DNA from: an uncultured Coriobacteriaceae bacterium
GTDB taxonomy: Bacteria; Actinomycetota; Coriobacteriia; Coriobacteriales; Atopobiaceae
Reading direction: 5' to 3'
Assembly: GCA_902772085.1 (NCBI GenBank)
Contig: CACXZL010000010.1
Span: 1-15,953, forward strand
DNA length: 15,953 nt
Part shown: in pieces, positions 1 to 6,752 of the stretch
Layout: each line of letters starts with the position of its first letter
Numbering within the stretch: the stretch's first letter is position 1
The notes under the pieces: generated by a model
The model's database searches: none
What the model was told of the DNA's origin: nothing
Seen by the model: the letters and a program-made list of their open reading frames with translations, nothing else
Translations under genes and position numbers: made by a program

Positions 1-105
1 TCATCGATCGCAGTATCCGGTTTTCAAGGTTCGCCGCGCGGCTCCGCCGCGCAAGGTGTAACTATACGCCCCGCGGGGCCGCCCGGGGCCGGGAATCGGG
101 TACTA
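1..105 (-). other. Possible rRNA-operon leader or spacer segment (minus strand)
   Basis: Read on the minus strand, positions 32-1 contain GAACCTTGAAAACCGGATAC, which resembles the 'CTTTGAAAACTGAATA' box found in 16S leaders and 16S-23S spacers of Gram-positive rRNA operons. Just upstream are a perfect GC hairpin (GCGCGGC at 36-42 with GCCGCGC at 46-52) and a CCCCGCGGGG palindrome at 69-78, and before these an AT-rich stretch (about 100-128) that could hold a promoter (TTGCAA, 17 bases, TAGTAC; weak). If the reading is right, an rRNA gene starts beyond position 1 and is transcribed away from this window. No mature rRNA sequence is visible, so this is inference from a short motif. Confidence 0.3.
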
Positions 106-162
106 CATATTTTCTACATATATTGCAAGTAGACCTTCTGCGCTCGCATCCAACCCAAGGTA

Positions 163-196
163 AACGCCGTGGCATCTTTGCTAACACCACGGCGTT
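163..196 (-). terminator. Hairpin after the phosphohexomutase gene
   Basis: AACGCCGTGG (163-172) and CCACGGCGTT (187-196) form a perfect 10-bp stem with a 14-base loop, eleven bases beyond the stop codon of the minus-strand gene ending at 207. The T run that follows is short (TTTACC, counting the stem end), so termination may be moderate, but the position is right for the end of the galU-phosphohexomutase transcript. Confidence 0.6.
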
Positions 197-206
197 CTAT
201 GAATGT

Positions 207-1604
207 TCATCGCGGTAGCTGCTTTAGCGCTCCCTTGCATGCTTCTTCAGCCAAATGATGCGCCATCTGTACGTCTGGAGCTTCCGCACAAGCGCGTATA
301 AGCGCTTCTGTACGCGAGGGTCGCAACTGTACCCAAGAGTCATCACTAAAACGCATCACCAGTCCATCAGAGTGACCTACTTCTATCGGTTCCATACCGC
401 AGACATCACGAAGATAAAGTCCCGGCAAAATGTTTCTGAAGGATTGTATCGAAGCGACATCTAGTCGAATATCCCTCCTTATGTAATGCATCGTTCCTAG
501 ATTCTGTACAAGCTCGTTCACCAGGTCGGCCATGCTGAACGCACGCACTGCCATGCATTCCACAATCAGAAGCGCGCTCAACAATCCGTCTCGCTCGGGC
601 AAGTGCGATGGCACGCAAATGCCACCGAATTCATCTGCTCCTAGAAGCACGTCACCTTCTACGAATTCGTCGTATATTCTCACGAATCCCATTGGCACGA
701 CGGTGAGCTCGCATCCCAAGCGATTTGCCTGCCGTCTCACATAGGCTGAACTTGAATAAGTGGCTACCACACGACCGAACAAGCCTTTGTTGTGCACTAG
801 ATGTTCCATCACGATGGGAACCATCTTGTGCGGAGTAACATAGTTCCCTCTTGCGTCTATAACCCCTATGCGATCGCCATCCCCGTCAAAAGCCAGACCC
901 AAATCGCTGCCATACGTCAATACAGCCTGCTCGAGCGTATCGACCCATGGCTCTGTGGGCGTGGGATGCAAACCTCCGAAGTCAGGGTTCTCTTCGTTGT
1001 GTATCTCGTGGACACGACATCCCAAAGATCGAAGCAGCTGCGCCAAAACCACTCGGCTCGACCCATAAAGAGAGTCGACCACCACATTGATGTGGGCTTT
1101 CTCTATGGCCTCGGTATCCACCAGCCCCTTGAGATGATGGATATACGGACCGACGAAATCCCGCAATTCATACGACGCGCGATCCATTATGGGTGTAGAC
1201 GAAACAATCTTTGCGGCCGCCTCATAGAAATCACTCGATATAGGGCCTCCGTCACCAGCGCGCACACTTATACCGCCATACTCGCATGAGGCGCTAGAAG
1301 CCGTAAGCATGACTCCACCAGACGCGTCTGGATCCCGCATGATGTTCCAACCTAGCGCGGGGGTAGGACAGGCCGCATCCGAGACGACGACGCGTAGGTC
1401 ATGGCTTGCAAGCACGCCTGCTACCACTCCTGCTAGCCCACGACCATTGTACCTTGTATCATAGCCCACGTAGATTGTGGTACCAGGAACCGCATCGGCC
1501 CAAATGTATCCAAAAGCATCGGCGATGCGACTGAGGTTGTACGCGTTGAAGCCGTCGTCAAAACGCGCTCGCCAGCCTTTGTTGTTGAAACGAATGATAT
1601 TCAT
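207..1604 (-). CDS. Divergent phosphoglucomutase/phosphomannomutase family protein
   Basis: A 465-residue member of the alpha-D-phosphohexomutase superfamily, whose cytosolic enzymes move phosphate between C1 and C6 of hexoses. The four-domain architecture is recognisable. The active-serine loop is TASSAS (101-106, Ser103 the probable phosphoserine), the metal loop is DGDGDR (240-245), the sugar loop is GADEFGG (322-328), and the C-terminal phosphate loop is RPSRTE (428-433). Length is usual for the family. Three of the four loops depart from the common TASHNP, GEESGG/GEMSGG and RPSGTEP forms, while the metal loop is intact. It starts three bases after the galU stop, so the two are probably co-transcribed; together they could convert glucose-6-phosphate to UDP-glucose. 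Substrate (glucose, mannose or glucosamine phosphate) cannot be read from the sequence, so no symbol is given. Confidence 0.85.
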   Translation of the reverse strand: MNIIRFNNKGWRARFDDGFNAYNLSRIADAFGYIWADAVPGTTIYVGYDTRYNGRGLAGVVAGVLASHDLRVVVSDAACPTPALGWNIMRDPDASGGVMLTASSASCEYGGISVRAGDGGPISSDFYEAAAKIVSSTPIMDRASYELRDFVGPYIHHLKGLVDTEAIEKAHINVVVDSLYGSSRVVLAQLLRSLGCRVHEIHNEENPDFGGLHPTPTEPWVDTLEQAVLTYGSDLGLAFDGDGDRIGVIDARGNYVTPHKMVPIVMEHLVHNKGLFGRVVATYSSSAYVRRQANRLGCELTVVPMGFVRIYDEFVEGDVLLGADEFGGICVPSHLPERDGLLSALLIVECMAVRAFSMADLVNELVQNLGTMHYIRRDIRLDVASIQSFRNILPGLYLRDVCGMEPIEVGHSDGLVMRFSDDSWVQLRPSRTEALIRACAEAPDVQMAHHLAEEACKGALKQLPR

Positions 1605-1607
1605 CCG

Positions 1608-2507
1608 TTACCCCAGCTTCACGCCTTTGCCGAGCGCCTCCTTGAAAGCCTCAACCTGAGTATCGTCTGCAAGAGCCATGCGAGCATTTGTGGCAGCCCA
1701 TGCAGCGGGAGTACCAGTATCGCAACCCTCATCGGGGTCGACTACCAACGCATACATCTCCTCTTCCTCCAAGAGACGCTCCATGGCATCGGTGAGCTGT
1801 ATCTCACCGCCCGCACCAGTACCTTGGGTAGCCAACAAGTCCATAATGCGCGGAGAGAGCAAATAACGGCCGACTATAAAGAGGTGCGACGGAGCTTCCT
1901 CCGGTGAAGGTTTCTCTACCAATCCCGTCACCTTCCACACGGCACCCTCTTCCTCTCCCTGCGCATCAACACCCGGCAGTGATTCCACACACTCACCCGC
2001 AATAATGCCATAGCGGCTTACCTGGTCGGCGGGCACGGGAGCGACAGCGATAACCGATGCGTTTCCATGGGCTTTCGAAACCGTGGCCATATTTACGCAC
2101 ATCTGGCGATCCGGCACGAAATAATCACCAAGCAGCACGAAGAACGGATCACCATCCATCTCGCTATGCGCACAATACACCGCATGGCCTAGACCTTTGG
2201 GATCATCCTGATAAACGAACGAAACGGGAAGGGCACCAGCCTCATGCACCGCATCCGCCAAATCCTCCTTGCCACGTGAACGCAGCATGCCTTCAAACTC
2301 CGCATCTTCGGCAAAGTACTGCTCGATCTGCGGCTTCTCATGAGAATTTACAATGACGACCCCGTCAACGCCCTCAGGCTCTAAGGCTTCCTCTACCACA
2401 TACTGAATCACGGGTTTGTTGAGCACCGGAAGGAGCTCCTTTGGACTGCACTTCGTTGCTGGAAGAAAACGGGTGCCAAGACCTGCTGCAGGAATAATTG
2501 ATTTCAT
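1608..2507 (-). CDS. galU: UTP--glucose-1-phosphate uridylyltransferase
   Basis: Makes UDP-glucose from UTP and glucose-1-phosphate in the cytosol, the precursor for glycolipids, teichoic-type polymers and other surface sugars. The protein is 299 residues from the ATG at 2507, which is preceded by a GGGGGA ribosome-binding site; an upstream in-frame ATG at 2552 lacks one. The N-terminal nucleotide-binding signature AAGLGTRFLPATK lies at residues 7-19 and is followed by KELLPV. VEKPSPEEAPS and GAGGEIQLTDAM in the second half are the conserved sugar-binding segments of bacterial GalU/GtaB. One departure is LLGDY where family members often have LLGDD or LPD; the first aspartate is kept. It is the upstream partner of the phosphohexomutase (3-bp gap), supporting a two-gene UDP-sugar unit. 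The family assignment is firm. Confidence 0.95.
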   Translation of the reverse strand: MKSIIPAAGLGTRFLPATKCSPKELLPVLNKPVIQYVVEEALEPEGVDGVVIVNSHEKPQIEQYFAEDAEFEGMLRSRGKEDLADAVHEAGALPVSFVYQDDPKGLGHAVYCAHSEMDGDPFFVLLGDYFVPDRQMCVNMATVSKAHGNASVIAVAPVPADQVSRYGIIAGECVESLPGVDAQGEEEGAVWKVTGLVEKPSPEEAPSHLFIVGRYLLSPRIMDLLATQGTGAGGEIQLTDAMERLLEEEEMYALVVDPDEGCDTGTPAAWAATNARMALADDTQVEAFKEALGKGVKLG

Positions 2508-2594
2508 GGGAATCCCCCTTCTTAAATCGTCAAGCTTTGAAATGATACCCACTCGCGTCGTTGCTCATTCTTTTTTGCCCGCCAACGGCCAAAT

Positions 2595-2636
2595 GGAACG
2601 GGGGGACGGCGCTCCATAAGGGAACACCCCCGTTCC
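2595..2636. terminator. Strong inverted repeat in the regulator-galU spacer
   Basis: GGAACGGGGG (2595-2604) pairs perfectly with CCCCCGTTCC (2627-2636) around a 22-base loop. It lies about 90 bp before galU and 175 bp after the regulator gene, both on the minus strand. No clear T run follows on the minus strand, so it could equally be a terminator for the regulator transcript or a leader structure for galU. Confidence 0.4.
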
Positions 2637-2811
2637 TTGCGCTCAGCAGAATGCGTTAACAACTATCCACCCTACAGCCCTCTGGCTGATTTGCCATAGA
2701 AACACGCGCATATGAACTACGCTCGATGGGACAGGTATCGGCATATTAGCCAATGGCGATATCGCCTTTGACGCCGAACAGGCATTCCTCGACGAACAAA
2801 GGCTCACAAGG
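2637..2811. other. Spacer between regulator gene and galU, no gene seen
   Basis: With the hairpin at 2595-2636 and the galU leader, this completes a gap of about 300 bp. The only structure I see is a perfect 12-bp palindrome, GGCGATATCGCC, at 2755-2766. The regulator's reading frame also continues open for 21 codons after its TAA (2811-2746) with no start or ribosome-binding site of its own; I treat this as chance. A galU promoter should lie between here and 2507, but no convincing -35/-10 pair stands out. Confidence 0.5.
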
Positions 2812-3240
2812 TTATTCGATTACCGAAACACCCTGGCGCTCGAGATATCCACACCATCGGTCCATGGTATCTTCCGAGAGATAATGTTCCAAAAGGCAGG
2901 CCTCCTCGTCGGCTGTTTCTGGGTCCACGCCAAGTTCATCGCGCAGAAAGACACGCAAGATCCTGTGCGATCTCCAAACACGGCGTGCGTAGGCGCGCCC
3001 CCGCTCGGTGAGCATTACGCGCCCATAGCGCATTTGTTCCACCATGCCCGCCTCTTTGAGCGTTGTAAGCGCCTTGCTTACGCTCGCTTTTGAAACCCCC
3101 AGCTGCTCAGCTACGTCCACGGACCTTATGCCGTACTCTGGAGCCATTCCACCTTCTACGATAAGCCGATAGATGGACTCAAGATAGTCCTCGCTTGCCA
3201 TGGACAGGCCATGATCGTGCGGTAGATCGGTACGACTCAC
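2812..3240 (-). CDS. DtxR/MntR-family metal-dependent transcriptional regulator
   Basis: A 142-residue winged-helix repressor of the DtxR/MntR type; such proteins bind Fe(II) or Mn(II) and then shut off metal uptake genes. The helix-turn-helix is at about 39-66 (SVDVAEQLGVSKASVSKALT), the wing follows (YGRVMLTERG), then a helical dimerisation domain. Length matches MntR; the SH3-like third domain of DtxR/IdeR is absent. Alignment by eye to family ligands gives Asp18 and Glu21 (as MntR D8/E11), His92 (MntR H77), Cys115, Glu118 and His119. The C-x2-E-H pattern is DtxR-like (C102/E105/H106), where MntR has Glu99 instead of Cys, so the site is a hybrid. Start is a GTG with a G-rich ribosome-binding region about 9 bases upstream; an ATG at 3201 has none. 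It lies 83 bp after murA. Target genes are not evident in the window. Confidence 0.88.
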   Translation of the reverse strand: MSRTDLPHDHGLSMASEDYLESIYRLIVEGGMAPEYGIRSVDVAEQLGVSKASVSKALTTLKEAGMVEQMRYGRVMLTERGRAYARRVWRSHRILRVFLRDELGVDPETADEEACLLEHYLSEDTMDRWCGYLERQGVSVIE

Positions 3241-3261
3241 GCCACACCACCCCTCTCCTCA

Positions 3262-3322
3262 TTTGGCGGATGGATCAACCCCCCGATAAATCCATCTGCC
3301 ACGCGAAGCCTCTGCCGCCAAA
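3262..3322 (-). promoter_or_regulatory. Nested inverted repeats between murA and the regulator
   Basis: Two pairs of arms are nested: TTTGGCGG (3262-3269) with CCGCCAAA (3315-3322), and ATGGAT (3270-3275) with ATCCAT (3290-3295). The structure begins immediately after the murA stop and ends about 20 bases before the regulator's GTG. It may be a murA terminator, or a leader structure or operator for the regulator. There is no T tract after the stem on the minus strand that would settle it. Confidence 0.4.
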
Positions 3323-3323
3323 A

Positions 3324-4607
3324 CTAGAAAAACCCGAGCTCCTCATCGGGTATTCTGACGCGTCGTATATGCGCCCCAAGTGCCTGAAGCTTCTCTACAA
3401 ATCGCTCGTAACCGCGGTCTATGTGGTGGATGTCTGAGACCGTGGTAATCCCATCTGCGACAAGCCCCGCCATCACCAAAGCCGCGCCTCCGCGCAGATC
3501 AGGCGAGCGAACTTCAGCGCCAGACAGTCCCTCGACCCCATGAACCACAGCATGATGCCCCTGTATAACGATATTTGAGCCCATACGCTGCAGCTCGCTC
3601 GCAAACATAAAGCGACTCTCAAAGACGTTTTCCGTCACAACGCAGGTACCCTTCGCCACCGAGAGCAAACACATGGTCTGTGCTTGCATATCGGTAGGAA
3701 ATCCAGGAAATGGAAGTGTCTGTACGTCCACGGGCATGATCTTACCCGTACGGCTTACCGTAATCTCGCGATCGCCACGCTCTACAGCGATTCCCATCTG
3801 CTCAAATTTCTTGAGTACGAGCCCCAAATGTATCGGCTCAAAACCCCGAACCGTAAGTGGCTGGCCGACCATAGCGCCGATGGCAGCAAATGTCCCCGCC
3901 TCGATACGATCCCCCACCACCGCATGAGTCACGGGATGCAACTCCCCCACCCCATGTATCTCAATGACAGGAGATCCGGCCCCTTGGATATCGGCCCCCA
4001 TCTCATTGAGCATGTTTGCCAAATCCACGATTTCGGGCTCACGTGCGGCATTGTCTATAACGGTAGTACCCTGAGCGTGGACAGAGGCCATGATGAGGTT
4101 TTCGGTAGCGCCCACACTTGCAAAGTCTAGTGAAACCGAGGATCCTTTGAGGCCATCTGGAGCACTCGCGTGTATATCGCCATGGTCGACATCAAACTCT
4201 ACTCCTAGCGCCTCAAGCCCAAGGATGTGCATGTCGATCTTTCGGGCGCCAATATTGCAGCCGCCGGGCATTGCCACGACGGCCTTCCCAAAGCGGGCAA
4301 GAAGTGGTCCAAGTACAGCCGTAGATGCGCGCATCTGCGCCACAAGGCTATAGGGAGTCTCCCAACTGTCCACCTTGCTGGTATCGATGCGCAAGACATG
4401 GGGATCTACCACCTCTATGGATGCCCCAAGTTCCTTTAGCACCTTGCCCATGATATGAACGTCCGAGATGTTTGGAACGTTGGTAAGTGTGTTTATACCT
4501 GGAGCCAAGATGGTTGCCGCCATCAACTTGAGTGCGGAATTCTTTGCTCCTTCTACGGTGACCGTCCCCGTGACCGGGTGTCCTCCCTCTACACGAATGA
4601 CTTCCAT
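3324..4607 (-). CDS. murA: UDP-N-acetylglucosamine 1-carboxyvinyltransferase (MurA)
   Basis: Transfers enolpyruvate from PEP to UDP-GlcNAc, the first committed step of peptidoglycan synthesis, in the cytosol. 427 residues from the ATG at 4607, chosen because GGAGG lies 5 bases upstream and because the conserved N-terminus (VEGG, then VEGAKNSALKLMAA with Lys22) begins there; the frame stays open upstream without homology. The active-site loop PGGCNIGAR carries the catalytic cysteine (Cys117, equivalent to E. coli Cys115), so fosfomycin sensitivity would be expected from this residue. Later motifs such as FPTDMQAQ and DLRGGAALVMAGL fit the EPSP-synthase-like fold. It follows atpC by 289 bp with its own possible promoter. 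A murA gene close downstream of the ATP synthase operon is a known actinobacterial arrangement. Confidence 0.97.
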   Translation of the reverse strand: MEVIRVEGGHPVTGTVTVEGAKNSALKLMAATILAPGINTLTNVPNISDVHIMGKVLKELGASIEVVDPHVLRIDTSKVDSWETPYSLVAQMRASTAVLGPLLARFGKAVVAMPGGCNIGARKIDMHILGLEALGVEFDVDHGDIHASAPDGLKGSSVSLDFASVGATENLIMASVHAQGTTVIDNAAREPEIVDLANMLNEMGADIQGAGSPVIEIHGVGELHPVTHAVVGDRIEAGTFAAIGAMVGQPLTVRGFEPIHLGLVLKKFEQMGIAVERGDREITVSRTGKIMPVDVQTLPFPGFPTDMQAQTMCLLSVAKGTCVVTENVFESRFMFASELQRMGSNIVIQGHHAVVHGVEGLSGAEVRSPDLRGGAALVMAGLVADGITTVSDIHHIDRGYERFVEKLQALGAHIRRVRIPDEELGFF

Positions 4608-4650
4608 CTGTCCTCCGCTTACGATTGCTGCAATTTTGCTACGGGTAATT

Positions 4651-4680
4651 AGATTACAACAGATGAAGTGCGGGACACAA
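4651..4680 (-). promoter_or_regulatory. Possible murA promoter
   Basis: On the minus strand, TTGTGT (4680-4675) and TAATCT (4656-4651) are 18 bases apart, about 45 bases upstream of the murA ATG. The match to consensus is partial. A promoter is expected here because a strong hairpin separates atpC from murA. The rest of the 4608-4864 spacer shows nothing else I can name. Confidence 0.35.
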
Positions 4681-4864
4681 TGAGTAAACGGCCTGCGGTA
4701 CTTACAAGCACGGCTTCGATGACGCGCAAACAACCACTGCAACATATGGACCATAGTCAAACCGACGCGCGAGGACACATGCAAGGCCCAACGTCGGCGT
4801 GGCCCTTCGTTAGGATCCGATAAACGTTAGAGGCATGCATCCGATTCGTCAACCTCATGACAGA

Positions 4865-4891
4865 AGCGGCCCCTTACTCGAAGGGGCCGCT
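4865..4891 (-). terminator. Terminator hairpin of the ATP synthase operon
   Basis: AGCGGCCCCTT (4865-4875) and AAGGGGCCGCT (4881-4891) form a perfect 11-bp GC-rich stem with a 5-base loop, starting 5 bases after the atpC stop codon. The bases after the stem on the minus strand are only modestly T-rich (TCTGTCAT). Position and stability make an operon terminator the best reading. Confidence 0.75.
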
Positions 4892-4896
4892 CGCTT

Positions 4897-5295
4897 CTAT
4901 ACGTGAGAAAGGAGGAGGTCACACCAGCGTACCTTCTCGTCATAATATGCACGTCGATGGTCGCCGGTTGGAAATGCATTGCGACTCGCCAAGGCCTTTT
5001 CCTTCGTTGCCTGTACCACGTCAGGTTCTATATCACCCTCGCGACGAGCATGATCGGCCAAGACGATCACGGAGTTTGAGCTGACCTCGGCATAGCCTCC
5101 CATAACGATGATGTTTACCACGCCACCACCGTCGGAATCAGGTAAGGTGAGACGCACGACGCCATTGCCAAGCGCGCAAATCTCCGGCGCATGGCCAGGC
5201 CACACGCCAATCTCACCAGACTCCGCCACGAGCACGAGATGGTGCACCTCGCCTTGAAACAAGAGCTTGTCGGGCCTTACGAACTGGCACTTCAT
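4897..5295 (-). CDS. atpC: F1Fo ATP synthase epsilon subunit
   Basis: The 132-residue epsilon subunit of the central stalk, which couples rotation to catalysis and can inhibit ATP hydrolysis. Residues 1 to about 85 form the beta-sandwich domain: it starts MKCQFVRPDKLLFQGEV and has the typical GEIGVWPGHAPEICAL and GGYAEVSSNSVIVLAD segments. The C-terminal part (about 88-132) is the helical arm and is relatively poor in the usual alternating Ala/Glu repeats. Start ATG overlaps the atpD stop by one base (TAATG), so translation is probably coupled to beta. Last gene of the operon, followed by a hairpin. Confidence 0.95.
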   Translation of the reverse strand: MKCQFVRPDKLLFQGEVHHLVLVAESGEIGVWPGHAPEICALGNGVVRLTLPDSDGGGVVNIIVMGGYAEVSSNSVIVLADHARREGDIEPDVVQATKEKALASRNAFPTGDHRRAYYDEKVRWCDLLLSHV

Positions 5296-6752
5296 TACAG
5301 CTTCGCCGCCCGCGCGCGTACGTCATCGATATTTCCCGCATAGCGGAACGCCTGCTCGGGAATGTCGTCGCACTCTCCGTCCACGATGGCGGCAAAAGAG
5401 CGCACCGTGTCGTCCACGCGCACGTAGGAGCCAGGGTTGCCCGTGAACTTCTCCGCAACGTGGAAGGACTGGGAGAGGAACTGCTGCACCTTGCGGGCAC
5501 GTGCCACCGTGAGTTGCTGCTCCTCGGAGAGCTCGTCCATGCCCAGAATTGCGATGATGTCTTGTAGATCGGAGTACTCTTGCAGAATCTCCTGCGTCTT
5601 CTCGGCCACGCGGTAGTGCTCCTCGCCCACAATCTCGGGGTCGAGTGCGCCAGACGAGCTTGCGAGTGGGTCTACCGCCGGATAGATGCCCAGCTCGGTG
5701 ATCGAGCGCGAGAGAACCGTCGTCGCGTCGAGGTGCGTAAAGGTCGTGGCAGGCGCGGGATCCGTGAGGTCGTCTGCAGGAACGTAGACGGCCTGCACTG
5801 AAGTAATGGAACCCTCGCGCGTCGAGGTAATGCGTTCCTGCAACTCGCCCATCTCGGTGGCCAGCGTGGGCTGGTAGCCCACGGCAGAGGGCATGCGGCC
5901 AAGAAGGGCCGAGACTTCAGAGCCCGCCTGGGAGAAGCGGAAGATGTTGTCGATGAACAAGAGCACGTCCTGTCCCTGGTCGCGGAAGTACTCAGCGGTG
6001 GTAAGACCTGCGAGGCCAACGCGCAGACGCGCTCCTGGCGGTTCGTTCATCTGGCCATAGACAAGACAGGTCTTCTCAATGACGCCAGACTCGGTCATTT
6101 CCAGATAGAGGTCGGTGCCCTCTCGCGTGCGCTCGCCAACACCCGTGAAGACGGATGTGCCGCCATGCTCTTGGGCAAGGTTGTTTATAAGCTCCTGAAT
6201 GAGCACCGTTTTGCCAACGCCGGCACCACCAAAGAGGCCCGTCTTGCCACCGCGCACATAGGGCTCGAGCAGGTCGATGGCCTTGATACCGGTCTCGAAG
6301 ATCTCGATACCCGTGGTGAGGTCGGCAAACGCCGGCGCGGCATGGTGGATGGGGTAGCGCTCGATGTTTTCGGGCATGGGCTTGCCGTCTACCGGCTGGC
6401 CCATGACGTTCCACACGCGCCCGAGCGTCTCTGGCCCCACAGGCATCAACATGGGCAGGCCCGTGTCGACCGCCCTGAGACCACGTGTAAGGCCGTCTGT
6501 GGAGCTCATAGCTACCGTACGGACTATGCGTCCCGGAAGCTGAGACTCCACCTCCAGAATCGTGCTCACGTGGCCTGCGGGCGTGTCTGCTTCCACCGTG
6601 AGCGCGGAATAGATATCTGGCAGCTCGCCATCGAAGCGCACGTCCACTACAGGACCCACGATGCGCACGATGGTGCCGATGCCAGCGCTTTTACTCATGA
6701 GGCCGATTGCAGCCCTCTCAAAGAGCTTCTCGTCCTTGGTCGTTGCTGCCAT
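5295..6752 (-). CDS. atpD: F1Fo ATP synthase beta subunit
   Basis: Catalytic subunit of F1, 485 residues. The P-loop GGAGVGKT is at 175-182, the catalytic glutamate lies in GERTREGTD (Glu207), the Walker B strand VLLFIDNIFRF is at about 263-273, and the torque-transmitting DELSEEQ loop is at 406-412. The N-terminus has about 19 residues before the usual start region (MSKSAGIGTIVRIVGPVVDV). An alternative ATG at 6698 would remove them, but the ATG at 6752 overlaps the atpG stop by one base (TAATG), which favours the longer form. All catalytic motifs are intact. It sits between gamma and epsilon in the classical order. Confidence 0.97.
   Translation of the reverse strand: MAATTKDEKLFERAAIGLMSKSAGIGTIVRIVGPVVDVRFDGELPDIYSALTVEADTPAGHVSTILEVESQLPGRIVRTVAMSSTDGLTRGLRAVDTGLPMLMPVGPETLGRVWNVMGQPVDGKPMPENIERYPIHHAAPAFADLTTGIEIFETGIKAIDLLEPYVRGGKTGLFGGAGVGKTVLIQELINNLAQEHGGTSVFTGVGERTREGTDLYLEMTESGVIEKTCLVYGQMNEPPGARLRVGLAGLTTAEYFRDQGQDVLLFIDNIFRFSQAGSEVSALLGRMPSAVGYQPTLATEMGELQERITSTREGSITSVQAVYVPADDLTDPAPATTFTHLDATTVLSRSITELGIYPAVDPLASSSGALDPEIVGEEHYRVAEKTQEILQEYSDLQDIIAILGMDELSEEQQLTVARARKVQQFLSQSFHVAEKFTGNPGSYVRVDDTVRSFAAIVDGECDDIPEQAFRYAGNIDDVRARAAKL

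Noticed and set aside
801..1289. 162-codon plus-strand frame opposite the phosphohexomutase gene
   Set aside because: Antisense to conserved motifs including the DGDGDR loop; no start signal or recognisable domain.
2746..2811. In-frame 21-codon continuation after the regulator's stop (possible readthrough)
   Set aside because: A run of 21 open codons is common by chance, the TAA is an efficient stop, and MntR-type proteins end where this one does.
4608..4784. 59-residue N-terminal extension of MurA
   Set aside because: No similarity to the conserved MurA start, no ribosome-binding site, and the GGAGG before 4607 fixes the start.
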